DNA of 64,000 bases. Origin: Cytidiella melzeri. Its lineage: Eukaryota; Basidiomycota; Agaricomycetes; Polyporales; Irpicaceae. A program made the position numbers and the translations under genes. Where the stretch lies: positions 62,001 to 126,000 of the forward strand of contig JABYQR010000077.1 in NCBI GenBank assembly GCA_022592445.1, in the 5' to 3' direction. The notes under the pieces were generated by a model that saw nothing but the letters and a program-made list of their open reading frames with translations, made no database searches and was not told the origin of the DNA. This document shows, piece by piece, positions 1 to 9,732 of this stretch. Numbering within the stretch: position 1 is the first letter of the stretch; each line of letters starts with the position of its first letter.

Positions 1-179
1 ATTGATAAATTTGGTTGCAGGAACAGGAGCCATACATTGATGAAGGTAGTCACCAATGGTAGCAAGGAGTTCCATCTATCTTGTCATTAATCTTGTGCAG
101 TGTTCTCTGCTGATTCTAAAAAATTACTTGCTTCAAGAATGAAGGGCTTGAGGATGTCTCATTGGATCAATTGCTGGAA

Positions 180-1475
180 CATGTTACATGTGTCCTGTTG
201 ATGTCTGCACTGCCTCACCCCCATTGGAGCTGCCACAGGCTGGGTTTTGATTGTAAATCCTGCTTATAGAGCAACTAGTGGTTGTGAAACTGTGTAGAAG
301 AATCAAAGGCAGTGCTCTATGGTGATGCAACCACGTCCTGTTGATGTCTGAACTGCATCAGCCCCACTGGAACTGCCACAGGCTGTGTTGTAATTGTAAC
401 TCCTGCTTATAGAGTAACTGGTGGTTGTGAAACTGTATGGAAGAATCAAAAGCAGTGCTCTATGCTGATGCAACCATGTCCTGTTCATGTTTGAACTGCC
501 TCAGCCCCATCAGAACCACCACAGGCTATGTTCTGATTGTAACCCCTCCTGAGAGAGCAATTAATGGTTGTGAAACTTTGTGGAACAATCCGATGCAGTG
601 CTTGCTGCTGATGCAACCATGTCCTGTTGATGTCTGAGCTGCATCACCCCTATTGGAACTGCCACAGACTGTGTTCTGATTGTAACTCATGGTTATAGAG
701 CAACTTGTGGTTGTGAAACTGTATGGAAGAATCAAAGGCAGTGCTCTATGCTGATGCGACCATGTACAGTTGATGTCTAAACTGTATCAGCCCCACTAGA
801 ACTTACACAGGCTGTGTTCTGTTTGTAACTCCTCCTTGGAGAGAAACTAATGGTTGTGAACATTTGTGCAACAATCCAATGCAGTGCTTGCTGCTGATGC
901 AACCATGTCCTGCTGATGTCTGAACTGCCTCACCCCTATGGGAACTGCCACAGACTGTGTTCTGATTGTAACTCCTGCTTATAGAGCAACCGGTGGTTGT
1001 GAAACTGTATGGAAGAATCAAAGGCAGTGCTTTATTCTGATGCAACCACATTCTGTTGATGTCTGAACTGCCTCACTCCTATTGGAACTGCCACAGACTG
1101 TGTTCTGATTGTAACTCCTGCTTGTAGAGCAACTGGTGGTTGTGAAACTGTATGGAAAACTCAAAGGCAGTGCTCTGCTGATGAAATCACATCCTGTTAA
1201 TTTCTCAACTGTATCAGCCCCACTAGAACTTCCACAGGTTGTGTTTAGATTGGAACTCCTTCTTAGAGAGCAACTAATGGTTGTGAACATTTGTGCAACA
1301 ATCCAATGCAGTGCTTGCTACTGATGCAACCATGTCCTGTTGATGTCTGAACTGCCTCCCCCCCATTGGAACTGCCACAGGCTGTGTTCTGATTGTAACT
1401 CCTGCTTAGAGAGCAACTAACAGTTGTGAAACTTTGTGGAACAATCAGATACAGTACTCACTACTAATGCAGCCA
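180..1475. repeat. Tandem repeat of ~143 bp, about nine copies
   Basis: A motif beginning GATGCAACCATGTCCTGTTG recurs near 323, 469, 609, 753, 895, 1040, 1180 and 1324, with a first diverged copy near 185. Spacing is 140-146 bp. Copies end in one of two versions: type A (AGAATCAAAGGCAGTGCTCT) or type B (AACAATCCAATGCAGTGCTT). Their order along the array is roughly A A B A B A A B B. The short ORFs inside are by-products of the repeat and show no conserved domain. Array edges are approximate. Confidence 0.9.
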
Positions 1476-1544
1476 AAAACTTACATTGTCCAAGATTGTA
1501 GGGGTTGTGAATTTGTAGTTAGCTTCCAAAGTACTGGTAATTCT

Positions 1545-2257
1545 TGTTACGAACGGTCTTCACACCCTATTATTTTTCTTTCCTTGTTCGATTATCTTGA
1601 TAACTAGTTATCTTCTTTACAATTGTCTTGACGATCCAACTTGTCCTTCCTCCATCATTCCCTGATCCACATTGCCTCCATTCAACATGGACTATTATGT
1701 CATTAGTTGTCTCCTTGTGTCCATTCAAACCTCGGACCTAACTCCAATTGGTTACCATTGCCTTGGTTCAACCCTCGGCCTCTCCATACCTCCGTTACCA
1801 CTCCATTGGGTCCAACCCCATCTATCCCCTGTTTCAGGTCCAACCCCGTCTATCCCCTGTTTTAGGTTCAACCCCTTCTCTATTGATCTTTGCCTCATGT
1901 TTCACCTTTCTATTGTCTCTCGTTTCCGCACCTTGACGGTCTTTTCTCTCATTGGCTTTCCCAAGCAGTGGATGTTCTCTGTGTATCGTTCTTCCTTTCT
2001 ATTTCTTCCAATTTGCTACCACTACTTCAGACTGGTCCAAAAGTAGTTAGGTCAACATGTATAAATAGCCGCTAGACAAGGGGCTAGAACCTCAGTCTAT
2101 ATACTTTGTATCAATATTCCTTCTATCGAACCATCATCTGTCTGCCACTGTGCTTGACAGCAACCGCGCAGCCTAGACCATCATTTGACCTTGTGTGTAG
2201 CTACACCAAGGGGTTCTGACTTGATAACTTGTCCCTTGACGATAGTTGGTCTTAACA
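1545..2257 (+). mobile_element. Solo LTR, 713 bp
   Basis: The segment starts TGTTACGA and ends TCTTAACA, with the TG...CA ends and short inverted termini (TGTTA/TAACA) typical of LTRs. It is flanked by a perfect 5-bp duplication ATTCT at 1540-1544 and 2258-2262. A TATAAATAG box near 2060 is followed by a likely transcript start region, which sets the + orientation. No internal domain or second LTR lies next to it, so it is read as a solo LTR left by recombination. The short ORFs within it are ignored. Confidence 0.75.
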
Positions 2258-2262
2258 ATTCT

Positions 2263-4532
2263 TGCTCAGAGGCACTACTATGTGTGGCATGTCTTCTAAT
2301 TGTATTCCTTGTTCAAAGAGCAAGCAATGTCTGTAGATTGCTGCACATGTACCTGATCAGAATTTGACATCATTTGCCAGCAGCAGTGGAGTTTGGATCT
2401 GAGTCTGGAAGACCATTTTCAGTAGACTGGCCATAATGTGCTCAAAACCACTTCAATTGACAGGATGTTTGTACCAGGATGTTGCCACAAGATAGGGCTA
2501 TCCAATGGTGTATTATCTGAACAAATTTGTACCCATATGCAGTCTGTAAAAATCTAAAACTGCATTTTGATTGCAAAAGTGATCTGATACAAAGTTATAA
2601 AGGGCTGATAACAAGGCCAGTGTGATGCCATCAGCTGGATTCATTGTTCTGTTATTGACACTGTTACTGTCTGTATTCTGCCATCAAATTCCCACACTTT
2701 GGGGGACAAAAAGGTCACATCTGAAAAGGCATCAATGTGCTGGAGCACACTGGAACAATTCTTCTTCAATCTTCAGGAATTGTAATTACATCTGTTCTAC
2801 TACTATTTGTGTTGTGCATTCAGAAAGCAAATAAAGGCAAATTGTATGGGGAAGTTTTCACCCAAACAGTGCGGCAGAGAATTTTCTGTCTTACTATGAG
2901 TGTAGGATTGAAGTGTTTTCAAAAGTGCACAGAATGACAAGAGCAGCTCTGCCAACTTAACAGGAGAGACTGGGTCTCAAGCCTACTACCTGTTACAGTA
3001 GATGTTGGTCCCCTGTGCTACGCCTCTTGCAGTAGTAGGAAGCCAGGTTATGGTCCTCTTCCCCCTGTTGAAACTTCCCTGGTCTCTGAGCTTCACATTG
3101 TACGTGAGAACATGAAGATGGAGCTTGTGTGGTATGGTTTCCTCATTCTTGTCTCTGTGTCTTCCTTGATTATTTTTTACTAGTGCTGCAACCTGAAGTA
3201 ATTCTCTTTGGAGCTTTTTGTGTCCATCTTGCTGTGTTTACTCTCCTGCACTGTCTCCTCCTCTCCCATGTCCAGTCTTTTCCCCTTTCCTTGGCAGTGC
3301 CTCCTTTGGTAGGGTCAAGCTGCCTAGAGTGTGTGCAAAATGTCTGGTAGTGTGGGTGTAGCAGAAAAGCAGGTATAATGTGTGTGTATTGCTTAGAAGG
3401 TCTGGTAGGGACAGGCCGGTGACACAGAGACGGGGCTCGGCGTGACAAACAGGGACACAAAGTGGAAAACAACAAGGAGGTGGTGGCAGGCGTAGAGCAC
3501 AATGCTTTCACCAGCTATCAGACTTTGTTCAAGTTTCTAGCCCAGTAAATACAAAGTTAGTATTTGTACTACCAGCTATATAGTACAGGAGGGGGTGGCT
3601 TACCTAGCCCAGTAAAGACCAAGAGGTCAAGATTGGGGGGCTAGGAGTGTACATGCAGCATCTCATATAGATGTCAGGGATCTGCACACAGACCATGTTA
3701 AGGGCAGGCTTTGCAAGAAGCCGTGTGAACAAAGAACAATAGAACTACCTAAAGGAGAATAATAGCTATTGTCTGGACTCTGCCAAGACCTCTACTTGTG
3801 AGAGAATCTATCTTAAAAGGAGACCAGTCAGTGTATTCCATTCCCACACCTGTGAGAACATCCTTCCATCAAGAGAACAATAGCAAAAGAACAATAGGAG
3901 TCCATGTGAGTGCTATCTATGATGTCAAACCCTAGCTATGGGCTGAGCCATGTAGTTGTAGCCATGTGGTCTTACATAAGCAGAGTCACGTGTCAGTGTG
4001 ATGTAGCAGCAAGTAACGTAACCATGTAGAGCGTCTAAGCCACGTGATACAGGCGCTTAATAGACATGCAAGGGGTTTGTGCAGAGAGGGTTGCAACTGG
4101 GTTGCAACCTGATTTCAACCTGGTTTCAAAGGTAAACTTAGAGGTAAAATGCAAAAAATAAGGGCTAGTCAGGCCATCCACAACAGCTGGGTGGCCTAGT
4201 TTGTAGGTGAGGAATGTCTCTTGTCTCTTGTATACCAGACAGTATAGTAGTAGTGTTCAACCGTTTCTGGGTACATGTCACAGGCTGGGCACAATGGCAA
4301 GGGTGTTTTCCCAATACAATGCAGGTGTCAATGTAGAGGTGTGTGTCCAGTGCGCAGTCAGAATAGGAGGGCAGTATGTCATCTGAGCAGTGTCAAGATG
4401 AGGTCTACAAAGTGGTCTGATAGTAGATTGGGATTCATTTTGCTTAGCTTGCAATGATGCGGGAATATGTTCCACAGCTGCTTTGCCATTCCTTCAATTT
4501 TGGCTGCCTTTATCTGTTTGAGCTTGGTCACA
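2263..4532. other. Intergenic, no gene recognised
   Basis: About 2.3 kb between two solo LTRs. Only short ORFs (under about 125 codons) without recognisable domains occur. The short motif CTAGCCCAGTAAA appears twice, near 3538 and 3605. The stretch looks like old repeat-derived sequence, but no element ends could be placed. Confidence 0.5.
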
Positions 4533-4537
4533 CTTAG

Positions 4538-5618
4538 TGTTATGATTCAAACCGGATCACGTGATTGGGACCAAAGTTCCAATCACTCCAGCATCTTTCC
4601 GCCGCTACCCCACATACTCATCATCACATGCTCCCGACCAAAGTCCAAACCCTCAACCCATGCTCCCAAAAATGCCCTGAACCCTTCACAACTTTGTCAT
4701 CATACCTATTCACATCCGACACTTACCTTGTACTTTCTGCTTCATCCATATCCTGGCTCTGATCTGATTCCAGTAACCTTCCTGAACACTTACACAGAAA
4801 ACTTTCTGTATATATGTCTTCTATTGGACTTCTAACATGTAGTAGTGTATAAGCTGATCCAACTTGTACAGTAGAAGTCTTAAGTTCAACTATCAATTTA
4901 GATTCCCACTCTACTTCATTCCACTTCACTAGCTGAAGTAGTCTTACTCATGGTTGCCCAACTTCTGTTCACTGTCCGACTATTCCAATCTGAGTCTAAT
5001 CCCGCCCCCGAGAACTCAGAGGTTGAACCTCTGAACTTGTTAAGTCCAAAACCCAAGTCTGAGAGTTTCCGAGAGGTGCAGCTTACTTTTTTTTTTGGAA
5101 GAGTGTGTGCTGTCACGTGTGATGGTGCTGGTGGCAGGCAGTCAACATGCTTGACTCCACATTCCACCCAATGTAGTAGGGGATTTTTACCCCATCAATC
5201 CAAAAGGGAAAAAATGCATTTATGCACAAAGTGTGGGACTCGGTGCACCCTGACCACCCGGTAGAGAGTGGATTATCACAGGGGGCCCATACCCACTAAA
5301 AACCCAGTGTTCAATCCATTCTAGGGGAAGGTCGCAATTGTGGTTGAGTATGTTGCTCCAGGTGCATAGAACTACTTGTTTTGACAGTTTTTGTTCACCG
5401 TATTTTGGTTTTGTCAGTTCACTGTCCATGGTGACTTACATGATCATTGCTGTAAGCCATTTCCGGTCAATTTCTCTGGAGAAGTGTGTGCAGCTTACTT
5501 AGCTGAAGCCGAGGACTCACTCTGTTCCCCCTTGCGCCAATCCCAATCCCAACACCAACAACCTTGTTGTTGGCCGGCCCCGAGTGTGACCCAATCCAAT
5601 TAGCCACGGGTCTTAACA
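4538..5618 (+). mobile_element. Solo LTR, 1081 bp
   Basis: The segment begins TGTTATGATTC and ends GGTCTTAACA, again with TGTTA/TAACA inverted termini. It is flanked by a perfect 5-bp target duplication CTTAG at 4533-4537 and 5619-5623. A TATATATG motif near 4809 is a candidate internal promoter, giving a tentative + orientation. No gag, pol or second LTR is linked to it. Apart from the ends it does not resemble the 713-bp solo LTR, so it is probably a different family. Confidence 0.75.
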
Positions 5619-5623
5619 CTTAG

Positions 5624-6112
5624 AGGGCAAGCATGGTGAAGTGTGAGGGAGAGATGTGCTGTGTCAGAGAATTGGTCATGTGCTGCTTCCTTTGCCTGTT
5701 TATCTGCTCCTTTGTTTCCTTTCAACCCTGTGGTGCCCTGGTACTCACTGTACTGTGAGGGTGAGGTCCGAGCTGTTTGTTTGTGACTTCTTTCAATTGC
5801 ATAGTTGAAGTAGTCTCACAGTTTCAGGAATTGTACTTGCTGCATGCTAGCCCTGCTACCACTTGGCATAACATACAGTTCTCAGCTCAATGTTCCCTTC
5901 ATATTCTGCAGGGATACATCAATCTGTGGTATACAAATGCAAAGATATACTTAATCAGCCTTAAGTAGTGCCAAGAAGCTATTATATTTAGCAGTTCAAT
6001 GTATACAAAAGCACATGTAAACTACAATAAGTTATTTACTGTAAGCAAGAAAGGAATGTGAGAATTGAGTCTGAGTGCTGGTGCAATATATATGTGACTA
6101 CATCATCAAGCC
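5624..6112. other. Intergenic, nothing recognised
   Basis: About 490 bp of AT-leaning sequence between the solo LTR and the gag-only LTR element. Only very short ORFs are present and no repeat ends were found. Confidence 0.5.
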
Positions 6113-6117
6113 ACTAT

Positions 6118-6352
6118 TGTAACCCTGCTCACGCAGTTTACCCAATATGTATGTAGATTACGTAATGTAGTTTGACACTGTCATGGACGAGACGTGTGTC
6201 GAACGACTCTCCCTTCTCTACGCTCTACCTTACGACTCTCTTGTACTCTGTACTCGCCCCGTTGTCGCACATCTGGACAATACAGCGCGGTCCTGTTCCT
6301 TTTCTGAACAACCGCGCGCCCCAGTGAAGACGGGCCGCCAACTGGCCTTACA
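6118..6352 (+). repeat. 5' LTR of gag-only element
   Basis: 235-bp terminal repeat, TG...CA, about 92 percent identical to the 3' copy by eye. Nearly all differences are transitions, mostly at CpG sites. It is followed by a T-run; no standard tRNA primer site was recognised. Confidence 0.9.
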
Positions 6353-6539
6353 CTTTTTTTGAACCTCAACCGCTCTGATCTCCGCTCTCGTTTCAACACT
6401 CTATTCCATCCTGGCCGACCGACCGTCTTGAACCAAGGCCCGTGAGTCTGCATGAGCTACAAGTCATGCTACCTCAGCAGATCCGGCGCCATCGCGGATA
6501 TCTTGTCCTTCAGCATCGAAAGACACTCCTCCACATCTG

Positions 6540-7688
6540 TTGACCGAGCCGCCTACCACCCGCTTGAGCCCTCTATTGCCCCTGCCAGAATATTTGATTG
6601 ACTTCACTTCTGCCACTCCGCCACTCTCTAGCACTCGACGACCACCTTCTCCTGAGACTTCCTCCTCATCTGGATCACAGCCCCTTGTCATAGTGCCGCG
6701 ACAAATTGGGATGTCTACTAGGATAGACGTACCGCTACTGGCTGGACCGTTGTCTCATGGTGTTGTCGTGAATTGGCTCAACAAGTGCCAAGACACCTTT
6801 GAGATGGCGCTCCTTCTCAACCCAGCCTGTACTAGTGTCTTGTCTGTTCGGGCGCAAATCACGTTGGCTGGATTGAAGATGACGGATGACGCCGCTGTGT
6901 CCTGGTGGAACAAAAATCGCGATGAACTCAAAGCTTTGGCCACCTGGGATCTCTTTGCTGCCAGGGTTCGCGAACGCTTCATGCCGACTGGTTGGCGCCT
7001 CAAGGCTCTTGACCACTTCTACAGCCTTTCGCAGCAAAATGGTGACTTCCGCGTGTTTGTCGCGGAACTTCAAGCTGCTTGCAATGCTCTCGCTGGTGCC
7101 TGGAAGGACTTTGTAATCTCCGACACAAACATGAAGAACCACGTCCTCTTCTTCGCTAACCGCCTCCTTTGCCTCCGTGTCTTAGCCAACCCTGCGCTCA
7201 AGTACAAAACCTTGAGGCTTGATGCGCTCATGAACCTCCTTCAGACCACTTGGGTTAGCATGGGAAACAACTCAGCTGCTCCTTATTGCCCATCTAGTCC
7301 TCCTGCTGTGATTCCTATCTCAAATGGTTGTGCTCCGCTGACCGACCACAACTGTGATGTGCTGCAGAAGGCTGGTGGCTGTTTCAACTGCCGTTGCACG
7401 CCTGTTTCTCCAGGTTGGGTGGCTCACAACTCCCATAACTGTTCCGGTAATCCAGCCAACGGGATTCCACCTCGCCAAGTCACCTTGCCGACTTCGAGAA
7501 TGGTTGGTGCAGTTTGCCTTGTAGAAGACGATCTGCTGCCTCTTTCTGGCATCTTGACTGATGACAACCTGAACGACCCGATTGTTGCGACCATCCGCGA
7601 AGCTCCTGCGTCATCGGTCAATGGCAGTCCTCCAAAGATGACCTGGCTTGGTCAGCTTTACAATGATGAAGACCTCTCTGACGACTAG
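6540..7688 (+). CDS. Retrotransposon Gag-like protein
   Basis: The open frame encodes about 380 residues with the layout of fungal Ty3/gypsy Gag. A central retrotransposon-gag region contains the pattern WWNKN...W..F..RVRERFMP.GW...ALDHFYSLSQ, followed by a C-terminal zinc knuckle CX2CX11HX4C (starting CFNCRC near 7380) of the type seen in basidiomycete Gag proteins. The protein should form the RNA-packaging particle. The start is uncertain: the frame is open upstream to about 6456 but contains no ATG before the Met at 6712, so the N-terminus may be decayed or frameshifted. There is no pol frame downstream; the stop at 7686-7688 is followed by 250 bp of T-rich sequence and then the polypurine tract. 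Nothing suggests a host function. Confidence 0.8.
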   Translation: MTEPPTTRLSPLLPLPEYLIDFTSATPPLSSTRRPPSPETSSSSGSQPLVIVPRQIGMSTRIDVPLLAGPLSHGVVVNWLNKCQDTFEMALLLNPACTSVLSVRAQITLAGLKMTDDAAVSWWNKNRDELKALATWDLFAARVRERFMPTGWRLKALDHFYSLSQQNGDFRVFVAELQAACNALAGAWKDFVISDTNMKNHVLFFANRLLCLRVLANPALKYKTLRLDALMNLLQTTWVSMGNNSAAPYCPSSPPAVIPISNGCAPLTDHNCDVLQKAGGCFNCRCTPVSPGWVAHNSHNCSGNPANGIPPRQVTLPTSRMVGAVCLVEDDLLPLSGILTDDNLNDPIVATIREAPASSVNGSPPKMTWLGQLYNDEDLSDD

Positions 7689-7930
7689 CTGCACTCTTAA
7701 ACCTCTCCACTCTCGCAATTGCCTTTGCTATCAATGTTTTCCTTCCCTTCCTTCTTTTCTTTCTGGCCCACACTCGTTGCGACGCTCGTTTGGCTTACTG
7801 TCTGTCATTTACCCCCATGGCCTCAGCTCGCGTGTATGCCCTTCTGGGACTCCTTTTGTGCAACTCCTCGAGTATTTTTTTTCAACTTTGTTAATTGTTT
7901 TTGCTTGACCCCTGCAAATGTTTTTGAACT

Positions 7931-7938
7931 GGGGAGAG
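7931..7938 (+). other. Polypurine tract
   Basis: GGGGAGAG lies directly before the TG of the 3' LTR, where plus-strand DNA synthesis is primed in LTR retrotransposons. Confidence 0.75.
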
Positions 7939-8173
7939 TGTAACCCTGCTCACGCAGTTTACCCAATTTGTATGTAGATTACATAACGTAGTTTGACACC
8001 GTCATGGACAAGACATGTGTCAAACAACTCTCTCTTCTCTACGCTCTACCTTACGACTCTCTTGTACTCCGTACTCGCCCCGTTGTTGCGCATCTGGACA
8101 ATACAGCGCGGTCCTGTTCCTTTTCTGGACGACTGCGCGCCCCAGTGAAGACGAGCTGCCAACTTGCCTTACA
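7939..8173 (+). repeat. 3' LTR of gag-only element
   Basis: 235-bp terminal repeat matching 6118-6352 and followed by the ACTAT target duplication. Relative to the 5' LTR it has lost several CpG sites (for example GACGAG to GACAAG and TCGAAC to TCAAAC). Confidence 0.9.
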
Positions 8174-8341
8174 ACTATACAGTTCCTACACTACAAAGCT
8201 CTTGTGTCCAAACAGGAAGAGTACAAAAGAGTGAGAGAGTCCATGCCTGATGAACAAAGAATAAATTACAACAATAACATGTGTGTCCCTGACATCTTGT
8301 ACACATGTATAAAGCCAACCTTTGGCCCAGAATATATGCTT

Positions 8342-9728
8342 CTACAACCCATTCAACATGTTCACAGCTTGCAATCCCTGACCAAGGTTAACAAAGTCCA
8401 GGAGAACACAGTTGGGTGCCCTGCCAGCAGCAAGATGTGCGCAGTTCCTGGCATGTGCCAAGATCCTGTTGTTTTGGTTGATCCCAGGATTAGCAAAGTA
8501 GAGAGTAGGAATGAAAAGACACTTACGAGGACACACTGTTTGTTAGATGCATGATTTGGTTCAGTGAGTATCACACCAGAGTGCAAGACATTGTTGTTCA
8601 ATGAGTGGTTGATCATGTACATGTGATCATTCTGCTGGAGGGTCCAATATTCAATGCGGTCTACAGAGCAGGGAAAGGAGGGGTCAGTAACACTGAATGG
8701 TGTTTCCCATATCTGCACATCAAGAGGTTGTCAAAACATATCAAGCTTTCAAAGTAAAATGATTACCATGTCAAATTCAGGAAGGATGTAAGGGACATCC
8801 ATGTTGATTTCAGCACCATGGTCAAGGAAGACAATGACTCTCTTTCCAGAGCTGATGAACTCTCTGAGAGTTGGCCACTGTGGGTTTTGTAATTCTTTGA
8901 TTGGAATGTTTCTAGCTTTCTCCAATAAAAGCAGACATACATCTTTCTGTGCCACAGGCAGATTTGGTGGAACATCTGCAATATCAGAGATACCAGACTT
9001 GACAAATGCAGGTGCCCAGACATCTGGAATGGAGACACCTTCAGGGTTTGTCAAGATCAGTGTGAGGACTTTGTGGGGATTGGCTCGCATAAACGTGTTC
9101 ACTATTGTGAGGTAGTCCTGGACAGAGCCTCCATCAAACTAGGCCTGTCAAGAGATGGGGCTGGGATGAGAGAAGTGAGAAGATTGAGTGAGGTGAGTGT
9201 GCTTACACAGTTGGTATGGCAAAAGTGGAGGACCCTGTTGTGCCTGTAGATCTGTGTGAGTTTTGTAGACCAATGCCAGTATTGGACTGTTCAAAACATA
9301 CATGTGGGACTGGGCCTGCAGCAAGCGAACACCAAGGGCAAGTTGTGAAGGGATGTCCACTTGTTGATCTCTAGCCACTAGAAGTTGATTGTCATGCATC
9401 AATTGGTGTATGATGATTCAAACAGTTGTTAAACATACAGGCATAATGATGTTGGCTAAAGGCAAACGAGTCGTGTGCTTACTTCTGTGTAACATGGGAG
9501 CATGTAACGGGTCAAAAACAAAAGCTCACCACCCATGAAAGTGATGTTTCCGTAGCTCCTGTCACATAGCTCTTTATGACCATTGCACACCATTGCACTG
9601 GAATCTCTTGCATGAAAACGGGAGTTGAGATGACTGGGTAACAAGCCCAGAGGGTGAAACGGAGCGGCAGAAAGGGTGCGCAGAGATGCAAGGGCCGCAA
9701 GCAAAGGGAGAAAACCAAAATTGAACAT
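8342..9728 (-). CDS. Secreted PI-PLC X-like phosphodiesterase
   Basis: Seven exons give 340 residues: 9728-9530, 9477-9439, 9377-9302, 9243-9207, 9138-8767, 8712-8537 and 8465-8342. Residues 1-22 form a signal peptide. The mature part has the PLC-like TIM-barrel pattern of fungal secreted enzymes: CNGH.ELCDRSY, the catalytic-His block GAHDS (about residue 67), LARDQQVDIPSQL, a second His block QAQSHM (about 103), FDGGSVQDYL, NPEG, GKRVIVFLD and PNCVLLDFVN near the end. In this family the two histidines act on a phosphodiester, but the substrate is unknown. Splice details: a 37-nt fourth exon, an AAG acceptor for exon 2 and a GTGTGT donor after exon 5. Its start codon lies inside the 14-bp target duplication of the half-LINE just upstream, so the original promoter is now 1.7 kb away. 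The frame itself is intact. Confidence 0.82.
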
Positions 9729-9732
9729 GGTC
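9719..9732. repeat. LINE target-site duplication, 3' copy
   Basis: AATTGAACATGGTC, identical to 11454-11467. On the minus strand it contains the ATG and the next codons of the PLC-like gene. Confidence 0.93.

Larger units (their letters stand above)
6118..8173 (+). mobile_element. Gag-only (non-autonomous) LTR retrotransposon
   Basis: Two direct repeats of 235 bp (6118-6352 and 7939-8173) begin TGTAACCCTG and end CCTTACA. They bound a 1.6-kb interior. A perfect 5-bp target duplication ACTAT lies at 6113-6117 and 8174-8178, and a polypurine tract GGGGAGAG abuts the 3' LTR. The interior encodes one Gag-like protein and has no room for protease, reverse transcriptase or integrase, so any mobility must come from an autonomous relative. 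It resembles compact Ty3-type derivatives. It sits 168 bp downstream of the PLC-like gene, whose transcript runs on the opposite strand. The LTRs differ at about 18 of 235 sites, so the insertion is not recent. Confidence 0.92.

Noticed and set aside
180..1475. CRISPR-like array
   Set aside because: Units of about 143 bp repeat along their full length, with no short repeat/spacer alternation, and the genome is eukaryotic.
9139..9206. Apparent frameshift in the PLC-like gene between LPYQLC and FDGGSV
   Set aside because: An extra intron (9244-9301, GTATGT...CTACAG) restores the frame through HFCHTNC|FDGG, so the gene is intact.
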